64,000 bases of DNA from Mycolicibacterium palauense (GCF_002592005.1 NZ_NVQF01000022.1:1-64000); one strand, 5' to 3'; counted from the stretch's first letter, positions 7,459-16,933 are shown. Program-made: numbers and translations. Notes: generated from the letters alone by a model not told the origin.

Positions 7459-9116
7459 GCACCGCACTGACCATCTACACCGCCAAACGGATCGAAACGA
7501 TGTATCCGTATCGCCCCAGCGTCGAGGCGGTCGGCGTGCGCGACGGGCGCGTCGTCGGGGTGGGGACCGTCGACGAACTGGCCGGCTGGGGTGAGCACAC
7601 CGTGGACGGGACCTTCGCCGACAAGGTGTTGATGCCGGGCATGGTCGAGGCGCATGCCCACGTGCACGCAGGGGCGATGTGGCGCTGGCCCTACGTCGGG
7701 TGGTTCGAGCGTCGGGCCCCCGACGGCACGATGCAGGCCGGTCTGCGCAGCAAGGACGCCGTCATCGCCCGGCTGAAGCAGGCCTCCGAGGCGATGGCCG
7801 ACCCGGCCGAGCCGCTGATCGGCTGGGGTCTGGACCCGATCTACTATCCCCCCGGAGTGGAGTTCACCGCCCGCGATCTGGACCGGGTGTCACCCCAGCG
7901 GCCGATTTTCGTCCAGCACGCCAGCGGGCATGTCGCCGTGGTGAACTCGGCGCTGATGAGGCAGGAGGGGATCGGCCCGGACACCGACGTCGACGGCGTC
8001 CTCAAGGACGCCGACGGCCGGCCGACCGGTGTGCTGCAGGAGGTCGCCGCGATGGGCTGCGCCCCGAGCATGATGGGCACCTTCATGACCGCCGCCAACG
8101 ACGAGCTGGCGATACGCACCTGGGCCGCCGAGGCCCGCAACGCCGGGGTGACCGCCCTGGGCGAGCTGGCCTCGGCGAACATCTACACGGCCGGGATGCC
8201 GCAGCGGTGGGCGAACGTCGTCAACGACCCCGACTTCCCGGCGCGGGTGTCGATCCTGGCCTGCACCGCCTTCGGCGGCCCGGCTGACCCCACCGAGGCC
8301 GCCGAATACGTCACCGCACTGGCCGCCCAGCAGACCGACAAGCTGCGCTACCCCGGAATAAAACTCGTCATCGACGGTTCGCCGCAGGGCTTCACCGCGT
8401 GCTTCCGCTTCCCGGGCTACTTCAACGGGGCCCCGCAGGGGATCTGGAACATCGATCCGCACGAGCTGCCCCGCATCGCCGAGGCCTTCCACCGGGCGGG
8501 CCTGATCATCCACTGCCACTGCAACGGCTCGCTGGCGGTGGACGCGTTCCTCGACGCGATCGAGCACGCGCTGACGGCCGCACCGCGCTTCGACCACCGC
8601 CACACGGTCCAGCATTCGCAGTTCTCCACTCCCGACCAGTACCGGCGCATGCGGGCGTTGGGGATGTGTGTCAACGTGTTCTCCAACCACATCTACTACT
8701 GGGGTGATCAGCACGCGTCCATGGTGGTCGGGCCCGACCGCGCCGACGGGATGGAGGCCGCGGCGACCGCACTGCGCGAAGGCGTTCCGCTGTCGCTGCA
8801 CACCGACGCGCCGATCACACCGCTGGGTGGGCTGCACTCGGCCTGGTGTGCGGTCAACCGGATCTCGGCCACCGGAAGGGTTTACGGCCAGTACGAGAAG
8901 ATCGGCGTTCCCGAGGCGTTGCAGGCCGTCACGATAGGAGGCGCCTACCAACACAAGTGGGACGCCGAGATCGGATCCATCGAGCCGGGCAAGTTCGCCG
9001 ATTTCGCGGTCCTCGAACAAGACCCGCTCGCGGTGGATCCCAGCGAACTGCGCGACATCGAGATCTGGGGCACCGTCGTGGGTGGGGTGCCTCGGCCCGC
9101 ACCCGGAAACGCCTAG
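7455..9116 (+). CDS. Amidohydrolase family protein (YtcJ-like, amidohydrolase 3)
   Basis: Start ATG 7455 follows GGGGGA and overlaps the MFS stop; the protein has 553 residues. The N-terminal beta-sandwich (residues 1-55) leads to the metal motif VEAHAHVH near residue 65. Further metal-site candidates are H in LIIHCHCNG and HRHTVQHSQFS, and the catalytic Asp in LHTDAPITPLGG. The C-terminal IEPGKFADFAVLEQDP is typical of amidohydrolases. The enzyme should be a metal-dependent TIM-barrel hydrolase acting on an amide or cyclic C-N bond. The substrate cannot be read from sequence. Its neighbours are an exporter and a CobW-family GTPase that could supply its metal. Confidence 0.88.
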   Translation: MSTALTIYTAKRIETMYPYRPSVEAVGVRDGRVVGVGTVDELAGWGEHTVDGTFADKVLMPGMVEAHAHVHAGAMWRWPYVGWFERRAPDGTMQAGLRSKDAVIARLKQASEAMADPAEPLIGWGLDPIYYPPGVEFTARDLDRVSPQRPIFVQHASGHVAVVNSALMRQEGIGPDTDVDGVLKDADGRPTGVLQEVAAMGCAPSMMGTFMTAANDELAIRTWAAEARNAGVTALGELASANIYTAGMPQRWANVVNDPDFPARVSILACTAFGGPADPTEAAEYVTALAAQQTDKLRYPGIKLVIDGSPQGFTACFRFPGYFNGAPQGIWNIDPHELPRIAEAFHRAGLIIHCHCNGSLAVDAFLDAIEHALTAAPRFDHRHTVQHSQFSTPDQYRRMRALGMCVNVFSNHIYYWGDQHASMVVGPDRADGMEAAATALREGVPLSLHTDAPITPLGGLHSAWCAVNRISATGRVYGQYEKIGVPEALQAVTIGGAYQHKWDAEIGSIEPGKFADFAVLEQDPLAVDPSELRDIEIWGTVVGGVPRPAPGNA

Positions 9117-9127
9117 CGGGTGCCCCG

Positions 9128-10042
9128 GTGAGCGCACCGGTCCCGGTGACGGTGATCGCCGGCCCGTTGGGGTCGGGCAAGACGACGCTGGTCAACCACA
9201 TCCTGCGGCGGACGGTCGGTCACCGGATCGCGGTGCTGGTCAACGACTTCGGTGACCTCGACATCGACGCGGCGATGATCGAGTCGGCGGGTGCGGAGAC
9301 GATCAGCCTGCGCAACGGCTGCATCTGCTGCAGCCTCGGCGACAGCCTGAGCGAGGGGCTGGCCGCATTGCTGCGGTCGGATCAGCCACCCGATCAGATC
9401 CTGGTGGAGGCCAGCGGGGTGTCGCTGCCGCGCGGGCTCGTCGGCGCGGTGGGTGGGCCGGGCCTGCGGCTCGACGGCATCGTGGTGATGGTCGATGCGG
9501 TGGACGTCACCGTCCGGGCGCGGGATCGCTACGTGGGCGAAGCCGTGCGCGAACAGATCGCCAGCGCCGACATGCTCGTGCTCAACAAGGTCGAGGAGGC
9601 CACCGCCGACCAGCGCCGTGCCGCCCGGGCGCTGGTGGGTGCGCTGGCGCCCGCCGTTCCGATGCTGCAGACCGCCGGCGGCGCGGTGCCACTGGATGTA
9701 CTGCTGGGGCCTTTGCAGCCCCATGGCCGAGACCGGGCGGCGCCGCCGGGCCCGGACGGACACACCGACCTCGACACCGCGAGCTTCGATTCCGACGACC
9801 CGGTCGATGCCGAGGCCCTGCAACGCTGGCTCGACGAGCTGCCCGACGGGGTTCTGCGTGCCAAGGGGATGGTGCGGCTGGCCGGCGATCCCACCGCGGT
9901 GCGGGTGGTGCAGGTGGTGGGGACCCGCAGACGCCTCACCCGCGCGGATTCCGCGGCGGCGCCGGCCGGAGCTCGGTTGGTGGTGATCGGCGTCCCGGGG
10001 TCACTGCACGACGAGCTGTTCGCGCCGCTGGCCGCCCGCTGA
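9128..10042 (+). CDS. CobW/COG0523-family GTP-binding metallochaperone
   Basis: The protein has 304 residues from GTG 9128, eleven bases after the amidohydrolase. Walker A is GPLGSGKTT (residues 12-20), the metal-binding GCICCSLGD lies near residue 65, the switch region is VNDFGD and the guanine motif is NKVE. COG0523 proteins hydrolyse GTP to hand metals, usually zinc, cobalt or iron, to client enzymes. The C-terminal CobW domain ends at about residue 300. Operon position directly behind a metal-dependent amidohydrolase suggests that enzyme is its client. I did not find a clear Zur operator in front of the operon. Confidence 0.88.
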   Translation: MSAPVPVTVIAGPLGSGKTTLVNHILRRTVGHRIAVLVNDFGDLDIDAAMIESAGAETISLRNGCICCSLGDSLSEGLAALLRSDQPPDQILVEASGVSLPRGLVGAVGGPGLRLDGIVVMVDAVDVTVRARDRYVGEAVREQIASADMLVLNKVEEATADQRRAARALVGALAPAVPMLQTAGGAVPLDVLLGPLQPHGRDRAAPPGPDGHTDLDTASFDSDDPVDAEALQRWLDELPDGVLRAKGMVRLAGDPTAVRVVQVVGTRRRLTRADSAAAPAGARLVVIGVPGSLHDELFAPLAAR

Positions 10043-10121
10043 CCGGCCACCTGCGCCGCTCATGGCCGGGTAGGCGTATTGCCTCACGGCCCGCATTGAC
10101 GACGGGGCCGCGCCCCACCGG

Positions 10122-11774
10122 TCAGGTATCCACCTCCATCTCGACCAGCACCCGACGCAGCAGCTTGCCGGTGGCGTTGCGGGGTAGGTCCTCGACGAAC
10201 ACCACGTCGCGGGGCACCTTGTGGCGGGCCAGGTTGTTCTTCACGTACTGCTTGATCTCCTCGGCGTCGCGCCCGGCGCCCCGCTCGGAGACGACGAAGG
10301 CGCGCAGGCGTTTACCGAACTCGACGTCGTCGACACCGACGACGGCCACCTCGACGATGTCCTCGCGTTCCTCGAGCAGGTTCTCCACCTCCTGCGGGAA
10401 GACGTTCTCACCGCCGGACACGATCATGTCGTCGTCGCGGCCGTCGACGAACAGCAGCCCGTTCTCGTCGAAATGGCCCATGTCGCCGCTGGACATGTAG
10501 CCGTCGATGATCTGCTTGGTGCGCCCGTCGGTATACCCCTGAAACGGTGCGCCGTTGCGGATGAAGATCCGCCCGCGCCGGTTCACGCCGTGGATGCGCT
10601 GGTCGTTCTCGTCGTAGAGCACCACCTCGCAGGTGATCGGGGCGCGGCCGGCGGTGCCGGGTGCGGCCCGCAACTCGGCGGGGCTGGCGACGGTGGCGAC
10701 GGCGCACTCGGTGGAGCCGTACATGTTGTAGAGAACGTCGCCGAAGAGGTCCTGGGCCCGGGTGGACAGCTCGGGGCTCAGCGCCGAGCCGGCGATCAGG
10801 ATCACCTTCAGCGAGGACGTGTCGTATTTGGCCATCACGTCGGGACCCAGCTCGACCATCCGGTGCAGCATCGTTGGCACCGCCACCAGCATGTCGGCCT
10901 TGTGCTCGGCGATGAGCTGCAGGGTGCCCTCGGCCTTGAACCGCCGGGCGGTCACGATCTTGTTGCCCAGCGCGGCGCCGACGGTGTAGGTGGCCCAGCC
11001 GGTGCTGTGGAAGATCGGCGAGACGATGACGATCGTGCCCTTGCGGGGGAAGGGGATCCGGTCGACGATCTGGGCGGTCGCCAGCGGGGACACGGTGTCG
11101 CGCGGTGCCCCCTTGGGCAGCCCGGTGGTGCCGCTGGTGAGGATGACCGAGCCGCCGGGCCTGCTGGGCGCCGGCAGCGGCTCGGTGGAGTTGGTCGCGA
11201 TGATCTCGTCGAGGGTCTGCGCCCCCTCGGGGAGCGCCGCGTCGGCGTCCACCCAGGTCAGGATGCGGGGTAGGTCGGGGGGCAGCGCGTCGAGCAGCCC
11301 GATGAACTCGCTGTCGTGCAGCACCACGGTGACCTTCTCGCGCTCGCAGACCTGGGCGAACTGCGGCTTGGCGAACCCGGTGTTCATCAGCACCATCCGC
11401 GCGCCCAGCTTGCCGCACGCGGCCATCGCGATGAGCAGGCCGCGGTGGTCGCGGCACAGCAGCCCGACCACCGAACCCTCCACCACACCCAGGGACCGCA
11501 GACCGTGCGCCAGCGCCCAGGACTGGTCGTCGACCTGCCCGTAGGTCAAGGTGCCGCGCTCGTCGGCGACCGCCGGCAGGTCGGGAAACCGGCGCCCGCC
11601 CTGGATGGCCATGGTCGCCTGCGGTCCGTAGACCCGGACCAGCTTGGCGCCCCGCAGGGTGCCGGGCAGGTCTGCGACGTCCAGAACACCGGTGTCGAAG
11701 AGTCGTTTCGCCGCGCGCCCCGACTCGCTCAGATGCGTCAGCCTCTGTCGAAGAGCGGTCACCAGGTCGGACAT
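10122..11774 (-). CDS. AMP-binding acyl-CoA ligase (FadD2/FadD12-like)
   Basis: This 550-residue enzyme activates a carboxylic acid with ATP to an acyl-adenylate and then a CoA thioester. The phosphate-binding motif LTSGTTGLPKGAPR lies near residue 215, YGSTE near 350, the hinge SSGDMGHFDENGLLFVDGRDDDMI near 440 and the catalytic lysine in LPRNATGKLLRR at the C-terminus. The ATG at 11774 has GAGGGGG seven bases upstream. It stands alone between convergent and unrelated genes. The N-terminal ~60 residues resemble mycobacterial FadD2/FadD12-type ligases, which act on medium or long fatty acids; exact orthology is not claimed. Confidence 0.9.
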   Translation of the reverse strand: MSDLVTALRQRLTHLSESGRAAKRLFDTGVLDVADLPGTLRGAKLVRVYGPQATMAIQGGRRFPDLPAVADERGTLTYGQVDDQSWALAHGLRSLGVVEGSVVGLLCRDHRGLLIAMAACGKLGARMVLMNTGFAKPQFAQVCEREKVTVVLHDSEFIGLLDALPPDLPRILTWVDADAALPEGAQTLDEIIATNSTEPLPAPSRPGGSVILTSGTTGLPKGAPRDTVSPLATAQIVDRIPFPRKGTIVIVSPIFHSTGWATYTVGAALGNKIVTARRFKAEGTLQLIAEHKADMLVAVPTMLHRMVELGPDVMAKYDTSSLKVILIAGSALSPELSTRAQDLFGDVLYNMYGSTECAVATVASPAELRAAPGTAGRAPITCEVVLYDENDQRIHGVNRRGRIFIRNGAPFQGYTDGRTKQIIDGYMSSGDMGHFDENGLLFVDGRDDDMIVSGGENVFPQEVENLLEEREDIVEVAVVGVDDVEFGKRLRAFVVSERGAGRDAEEIKQYVKNNLARHKVPRDVVFVEDLPRNATGKLLRRVLVEMEVDT

Positions 11775-11980
11775 CGTGGCCCCCTCAGCATCACGCCTCG
11801 ATCCACGGTAACAGCCGAGATCGGTCGTGGTGCCGAATCCACGATCCCCCGTTAGGGCAGGTCGCGCCAGTGATTGTCAGCCTTCTTGATGACCGCCGGA
11901 CACCGCCGCGTCCCCGGCTCGAAGCACGCTCTGCGGGGCGATCGGAGCGAAGCGAAGAGCGGGCCACCAGGCCCGCGCGG

Positions 11981-12673
11981 TCAGCGTGTCGAGGCCGACA
12001 GCAGCCCCGCCAGTTCGTCGAGCGTTTCGGCGGTGAGGTCCGCGTCGGGGTCTTCGGATGCGGGCGCGCCGGAACCGTACTCCAGGGGGCGACGGACGAA
12101 CGCGGTCTGCAGGCCCGCCGCGCGGGCGCCGTCGAGGTCCCACGGGTGGGCGGCGACCAACATCAGCTCAGCGGGTTTGACCTCCAGCAGCTTCGCGGCG
12201 GTCAGATAGGCCTGCGGCGCAGGCTTGTACGCGTTGGCCAGCTCGGCCGACAGCACACAGTCGAAGCGCAGATCGCCGTGGCGTGCCAGGTCGATGAGCA
12301 GAGCGATATGGCCGTTGGACAACATCGATATGACATGCGTGCGACGCAGTGATTCCAGCCCACAACGCACATCCGGCCAGGGCTCCAACGTGTGCCATGC
12401 GCGTACGAGTTGACTCCGCGCCGACCTGGACAGATCCAGGTCCTTCTCGGCGAGGACTTCGTTGAGCGTCACCATGTGCAGATCGTCGAAGTTGGCCCAG
12501 GGCCGTCGGTGCTCGTTGACCTCGGCGAGGATCGGTCGGTACTTTGCGCGCCACGAGTCGGCCAGTGCTGCGGCGTCGGCCGGGGCGCCCGCCTCGGCGA
12601 ACGCGCGGGCAATGCCGGAACGCCAGTCCACCAGCGTGCCGAAGACGTCAAAAGCGAGTGCCCTGGTGGCCAT
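11981..12673 (-). CDS. Haloacid dehalogenase, type II (HAD superfamily)
   Basis: The 230-residue protein has HAD motif I DVFGTLVDW (nucleophile D9, T13), the helical cap with RPWANFDDLH, motif II LSNGH (near residue 118), and motif III lysine and acidic residues in SAELANAYKPAPQAY and HPWDLDGARAAG. This order matches L-2-haloacid dehalogenases, which hydrolyse 2-haloalkanoates to 2-hydroxy acids. Many genome-annotated members act as general phosphatases, so the substrate is tentative. No strong ribosome site precedes the ATG at 12673. The 200 bases between it and the acyl-CoA ligase hold no evident gene. Confidence 0.85.
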   Translation of the reverse strand: MATRALAFDVFGTLVDWRSGIARAFAEAGAPADAAALADSWRAKYRPILAEVNEHRRPWANFDDLHMVTLNEVLAEKDLDLSRSARSQLVRAWHTLEPWPDVRCGLESLRRTHVISMLSNGHIALLIDLARHGDLRFDCVLSAELANAYKPAPQAYLTAAKLLEVKPAELMLVAAHPWDLDGARAAGLQTAFVRRPLEYGSGAPASEDPDADLTAETLDELAGLLSASTR

Positions 12674-12807
12674 GATTCAACGGTACCGCCGGCACAACGG
12701 GGGCCGAGAGTCACGCGATGGGAATCGCGCCTGACTGCCCCGTGCGCCAACCGTCCCTTCGTGCTCGAGCAGCCCAAGAACGTGTGATCACCGCGGTAAG
12801 TAAGCAT

Positions 12808-13869
12808 CTAACCCCGCTGCGCCGCAACGGGGTCCAGACCCACCAACTCGGCGAGCTGCTCCGGCGAATACTGCCCGGTTCCCTGACCGTCGCGCGAGGC
12901 GGCACGCGCAGCACGGGTCAACGCGGCGTTGACCGGCGCCGCGATGCCGTGCCGGTGCGCGAGTCGCACGATCTCGCCGTTGAGGTAGTCGGTCTCGACG
13001 TTGCCGGTGTTGCGGCTCAGCGACTGGGAGGTGGAGTTATTCGGTGCGTCCTCGAACCCGGGCACCGGGCGCGGGTGCGGTCCGTCGGAGCGGACGGCGT
13101 CCGACGTCTCGAACGGCACGAAGTCGATCCCCGCGCGGCGCAGCACGTCGCTGCCCTCGGCGATCGCCGCGCCCACCACCTGGCCCACGTCGGCGTCGCG
13201 CCGCGCCAGGGCGTCGATGGCGTTCCCCAGGTTCATCAGCAGCTTGTTGTACTTCCACGGCGCGACGTCCCCGGGTGTGCGCACCCCGATCCCCGCCGCC
13301 GTCCACGTCGCGGCCAGCTCGGCCAGGAACTCGCCGTCGGCCGCGGTGTGGATCGAGGCCGGCCAGCGCGCAATGTGGAACTGGCCCACAACCGGCCACG
13401 ACCGCACGATCACCTCACCGGGGTCCAGGTGGACCGCGGGGCACCAGACGCAGACACCGAACACCCGCGCGAAGTACCGCAGTGCCTTCTCCTCGGCGAC
13501 CACGCCGTTGAGTGCGGTCAGTACGGGCAGGCGTTCGCCGGCGGTGGTCACCGTGCCATCCGGGAGATGCACCGGGTGATCGACCCACTGCTCCAGTGCG
13601 GCGTCGAGTTGTTGGGTCTTGGTGGCGAATACCAACACGTCACGGTCGGTCAGGCGCAGATCCTCCGGGCTGGACACCGTCTGGATGGGTGCGCGGAAGG
13701 TGCCGTCCGGGGTGCGCAGGGTCAGCCCGTCAGCGGCCAGGGCCTCGGCGTTTCGGCCCCGCGCCACCAGCACCACGCGCACGCCGGCGCGCGCCAACAC
13801 CCCGCCCAGACAGCCGCCGATTGCGCCGGCGCCGATCACCACGTATCGGTAGTCGTTTCCGGTAGGCAC
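12808..13869 (-). CDS. 2-dehydropantoate 2-reductase-like (ApbA/PanE family) protein
   Basis: The start is taken as GTG 13869, with AAGGAG six bases upstream, rather than the longer open frame; this gives 353 residues. The NADP-binding motif VIGAGAIGGCLGGVLARAG is at the N-terminus, followed by FATKTQQLD. A C-terminal helical domain carries the conserved lysine region WKYNKLLMNLGNAIDAL and NSTSQSLSRNTGNVETDYLNGEIVRLA. PanE reduces ketopantoate for pantothenate synthesis, but many paralogues in this family reduce other 2-keto acids. With no pantothenate genes nearby, the substrate is left open. Confidence 0.85.
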   Translation of the reverse strand: MPTGNDYRYVVIGAGAIGGCLGGVLARAGVRVVLVARGRNAEALAADGLTLRTPDGTFRAPIQTVSSPEDLRLTDRDVLVFATKTQQLDAALEQWVDHPVHLPDGTVTTAGERLPVLTALNGVVAEEKALRYFARVFGVCVWCPAVHLDPGEVIVRSWPVVGQFHIARWPASIHTAADGEFLAELAATWTAAGIGVRTPGDVAPWKYNKLLMNLGNAIDALARRDADVGQVVGAAIAEGSDVLRRAGIDFVPFETSDAVRSDGPHPRPVPGFEDAPNNSTSQSLSRNTGNVETDYLNGEIVRLAHRHGIAAPVNAALTRAARAASRDGQGTGQYSPEQLAELVGLDPVAAQRG

Positions 13870-14092
13870 CCGCCGCTCCTTCCGTTGAGTCACGACGTGC
13901 AACCGGGGTGACAGTGCGGCGCATTCCTGGCTGCGGGCGTTCCCAGGTGTCTCACAGCACCAGATCGGCCAGCCGGTTCACCTCGTCCAGGTACGGCCAA
14001 CGTCGGCTCGGATCCTGAATTTTTCGGCCCCAGCCCCGTGTCCTCGGCGTGCCAGGCCCGCGATCAGGGCCGCGTCGGGGGATGATACTCAT

Positions 14093-14926
14093 GTGGCTGT
14101 TGATACGAATGTGACTCGCGAAAAGGCGGCGGTCGAGGCTCCCGACGGGCAGACCGACGCGTCCACCGCTGCCGAGCCCCAGGTTGCCCCGCCGCCGGTG
14201 CAACCGGCCGCGGCGGCGGATGCAGCGGCGGCGCCCGCACCTGCGTCGCCACAGCAGAAGGTGTGGACCATGCCGAAGTCGCCGATCACCCGTCGGCACG
14301 CCGACGAGGCGGGTCGTCTTGCGCGCATCGCGGTGGCGGGCCTGGGCAAGGCGGTGACGGTCGTCTCCGGCTTCGTCGCCGAGGTGGCCCGGTACACGGC
14401 CCGCGGCATCGTCGCGGCCTGGCGCACCGTCGAGGATGTTCCGCCGGCGGTGAAACTGTTCGTGGCCGCGGGTGTCCTCATGCTCGTCGGTGTCGTCGGT
14501 GCGATCTCGCTGGAGAATTCCTGGGGTTTGACCTGCATAGTCGTGGTGATCCCGGTGTGTGCCAGCATTCTGGGAGCCCTCGGGCACCGCTGGTATAGCG
14601 GGCAGGGCGCCGGCGCGGCCCGGCCGGCGGCGACGTCACCGGCCAACGCATCCGAACCGGCCCCTTCGGAGCTGGCGCGGTCGGTGCACTACGTCGACAA
14701 GAAACTCGCGCTGGCCCTCGGCTCCTTCGGGACCGAGCATCACCAGCAGGCGATGATCGCCCTGTTCCAGGCCAAGACCGCCGTCGAGCTCACGCTGGGA
14801 ACCGAACAGGACACCGCCGAGGCGATCGACCTGCCGCTAACCACCGCTGAGTACAGCCCGCGGCCGCGGATCCGCGCAGGATCCACATCGATGCTGCGGG
14901 AAAGTAATTCGCTGGCGGCCTCGTGA
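14093..14926 (+). CDS. Membrane protein of unknown function with Pro/Ala-rich N-terminus
   Basis: A 277-residue frame starts at GTG 14093. Residues 1-55 are Ala/Pro/Gln-rich and probably disordered. An amphipathic region follows, then two hydrophobic helices (VKLFVAAGVLMLVGVVGAISL and WGLTCIVVVIPVCASILGAL, about residues 123-165). The cytoplasmic-looking tail contains HYVDKKLALALGSFGTEHHQQAMIALFQAKTAVEL. The stop overlaps the next gene's start (GTGA), so the two are surely co-translated. No named family is recognised. An association between a membrane anchor and the following beta-barrel-like protein is inferred. Confidence 0.75.
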   Translation: MAVDTNVTREKAAVEAPDGQTDASTAAEPQVAPPPVQPAAAADAAAAPAPASPQQKVWTMPKSPITRRHADEAGRLARIAVAGLGKAVTVVSGFVAEVARYTARGIVAAWRTVEDVPPAVKLFVAAGVLMLVGVVGAISLENSWGLTCIVVVIPVCASILGALGHRWYSGQGAGAARPAATSPANASEPAPSELARSVHYVDKKLALALGSFGTEHHQQAMIALFQAKTAVELTLGTEQDTAEAIDLPLTTAEYSPRPRIRAGSTSMLRESNSLAAS

Positions 14927-15306
14927 CCGCTGAGACCATCACCGGGCAGGTCGCGCTCATCGAGGACGACTACACCCTGGTGATCAACAGGGGCGCCGAA
15001 GCCGGGGTGGCGACGGGCATGGTCTTCGCCGTCAGCTCGCCCACGGGCCCGGTGATCACCGATCCCGAATCCGGCCTGGAACTGGGCCGGCTGAACCGCG
15101 ACAAGCTGCTGGTGCGGGTGTTCGACGTGCACCGGTTGTTCGCCCGCGCGCACACTTTCGTCGTGACCGACGACTTCTACGGTCTGCACCGGATCGCCTT
15201 CGTGGCCCCGCCCGAAGACGACCCGGTCACCGTCGATGTGGGTGACGCCGTCGAACTGGTCCGACGCGAACCGGGCACGGGTGTGGCCGAGGCCACCGGC
15301 ACGTAA
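14923..15306 (+). CDS. Small beta-rich protein, FlgT C-terminal-like
   Basis: The 127-residue protein starts at GTG 14923, overlapping the membrane protein by four bases. Its pattern, VALIEDDYTLVINRGAEAGVATGMVFAVSS followed by alternating beta strands and ending VDVGDAVELVRRE, matches the INxGxxxGVxxGxxF barrel seen in FlgT C-terminal and related domains. No signal peptide is visible, so it probably acts in the cytosol with its operon partner. No enzymatic motif is seen. The function is unknown. Confidence 0.7.
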   Translation: MTAETITGQVALIEDDYTLVINRGAEAGVATGMVFAVSSPTGPVITDPESGLELGRLNRDKLLVRVFDVHRLFARAHTFVVTDDFYGLHRIAFVAPPEDDPVTVDVGDAVELVRREPGTGVAEATGT

Positions 15307-15396
15307 CGATAGTCAGGAGTCGGTCAGGCTGCGGCGCAGGGGATTCACCACAGCGGCGCACGGGACGAACAGCGGAACCGGGTCAGCCGGTGCCGC

Positions 15397-16758
15397 TCAG
15401 CTGAAATGTGATTTGTAGATCTGCCCGTGGATCCCCACGGTCTTGTCCACCACCTGTGACACGCAGAAGTCCCCCGCCGCCGACAGGTAGGCGTAGGCAG
15501 TGGCGCGGTCCATCCCGCGGTCGGTCTCCAGGTAGTCCAGCGCGTTGACCACCGCGCGCCGCATCGCGATGTCGAGGTCGCTGACCTGGCCGTCGCGGGC
15601 GCTGTCGGGGTCGGACAGGCCGATGGGCACCCAGGCGTCGGCGGTTTCGGCGAACGGATAGTGATATGCCACCGATGGTGCGTCCCCGGATCCCGGCTTG
15701 CAGACCGTGAGCCGGAACGTGCCGCGCAACGATCCCTCCATGGCGGTCAGCGCGACTTCACCGTTGCCCATCGCCATGTGCGGATCACCGGTGTAGAACA
15801 GTGCCCCTTCGGCGAAGACGGGCAGGTAGAACGTCGAACCCTCGCCGAGCAACCGGATGTCGATGTTGCCGCCGCCCAGCGTGGGTGGCACCGAGTTGGA
15901 TGTCGGTGCGGTCACCTCGTGATCCTGGGAGAACGCCACCCCCATCATGCCCATGAAGGTCTGCAGCGGAAACCGGACCTCGGCATCGCCGTAGCGCATC
16001 ACGCCCTGGCCGTCCTCGACGGCGGTGAATGTCGACACGTTGTTATAGGACATCGGGTCGTGGGTGTCGCGGCCGTCGGTGGCGACCGGGGGCATCACCT
16101 CGGACAGCGCGATACCGGCGGGCGCCCCACCGTCGGCGGTACGGGCCAGCGCGCCCTTGCCGTGCCGGCTGGAGACCACGCCGTAGGGCACCCGCGGGAC
16201 CGCGCTGAGCGTCTCGATCTTCAGGACGTCCCCGGGTTGGGCCCCTTCGACGAACACCGGACCGGTGACGACGTGCGGGCCGTCCTTGTCGAAATCCCTT
16301 GGCGTAACGCTGTAGTCGGTAGCCACACCGATGGCGTCCTCGAGCACCGCGCTCTCCTTGACGCCGTGGCCGCCGAAGTAGCTGATCGGGTCACGTCCCT
16401 GGTCCTCCAGGATGCCCTCATGGGAGACGGTGTCGACAGTGATCGTGGACCCGGACGGAACCTGCATGACGGCACTGGCGTGCACGTTGGGGACATAGCC
16501 CCACAGCACCTGATCCGGAGTGGACGGCAGATAGTGGTCGCCGGGGATGTCGCCCTGCTGCGGTTGCAGGATCGCCGCGCCCTCGGCCAGGGCCGCGGAG
16601 CCCGTCGTGGTGCCGCTCGGTGAGGGCGAGCTCTGGTGAGAGCAGGCGACGGCGGCTCCGGCGCCCGCTCCCACGACGGCGACTGCGCGAACGAAATCGC
16701 GTCGGCCTATCCCCGCGGCGATGGTGCGGGCGGCGGTGTGTCCCAACGAGTGGTTCAT
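15397..16758 (-). CDS. Exported formamidase/acetamidase-family lipoprotein
   Basis: The 453-residue protein has a Tat-type signal (GRRDFVRAVAVVGAGAGAAVAC); the twin arginine is followed by a hydrophobic core and a lipobox-like AVAC, so it should be folded in the cytosol, exported and lipid-anchored. The body from about residue 80 carries the FmdA/AmdA fold: VPSGSTITVDTVSHEG, GPVFVEGAQPGDVLKIE, GGNIDIRLLGEGSTFYLPVF and GDPHMAMGNGEV. Family enzymes release ammonia from formamide or short amides and are usually cytosolic. GGGAAGAAG precedes the ATG. It follows the sigma/anti-sigma operon by 224 bases in the same direction. Confidence 0.85.
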   Translation of the reverse strand: MNHSLGHTAARTIAAGIGRRDFVRAVAVVGAGAGAAVACSHQSSPSPSGTTTGSAALAEGAAILQPQQGDIPGDHYLPSTPDQVLWGYVPNVHASAVMQVPSGSTITVDTVSHEGILEDQGRDPISYFGGHGVKESAVLEDAIGVATDYSVTPRDFDKDGPHVVTGPVFVEGAQPGDVLKIETLSAVPRVPYGVVSSRHGKGALARTADGGAPAGIALSEVMPPVATDGRDTHDPMSYNNVSTFTAVEDGQGVMRYGDAEVRFPLQTFMGMMGVAFSQDHEVTAPTSNSVPPTLGGGNIDIRLLGEGSTFYLPVFAEGALFYTGDPHMAMGNGEVALTAMEGSLRGTFRLTVCKPGSGDAPSVAYHYPFAETADAWVPIGLSDPDSARDGQVSDLDIAMRRAVVNALDYLETDRGMDRATAYAYLSAAGDFCVSQVVDKTVGIHGQIYKSHFS

Positions 16759-16933
16759 GGTGACTTCTTCCCTTGTCGATCACCCGACCGTACGGAGGCC
16801 GTGTTGCCGCGACGTTGCTGGCGCGTGACTTGGGCATGCGACGTCCGGAATGTGATCGGCGATTCGGGTGCCGCGTTACGACCGCATGAATATGTTTGCA
16901 GTACTGCTGTTCTGGCTACCAGTGAGGGAAAGG

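Noticed and set aside
6490-7467. Long minus-strand frames opposite the MFS, amidohydrolase and CobW genes
   Set aside because: Low-complexity Gly/Arg/His shadows caused by high third-position GC.
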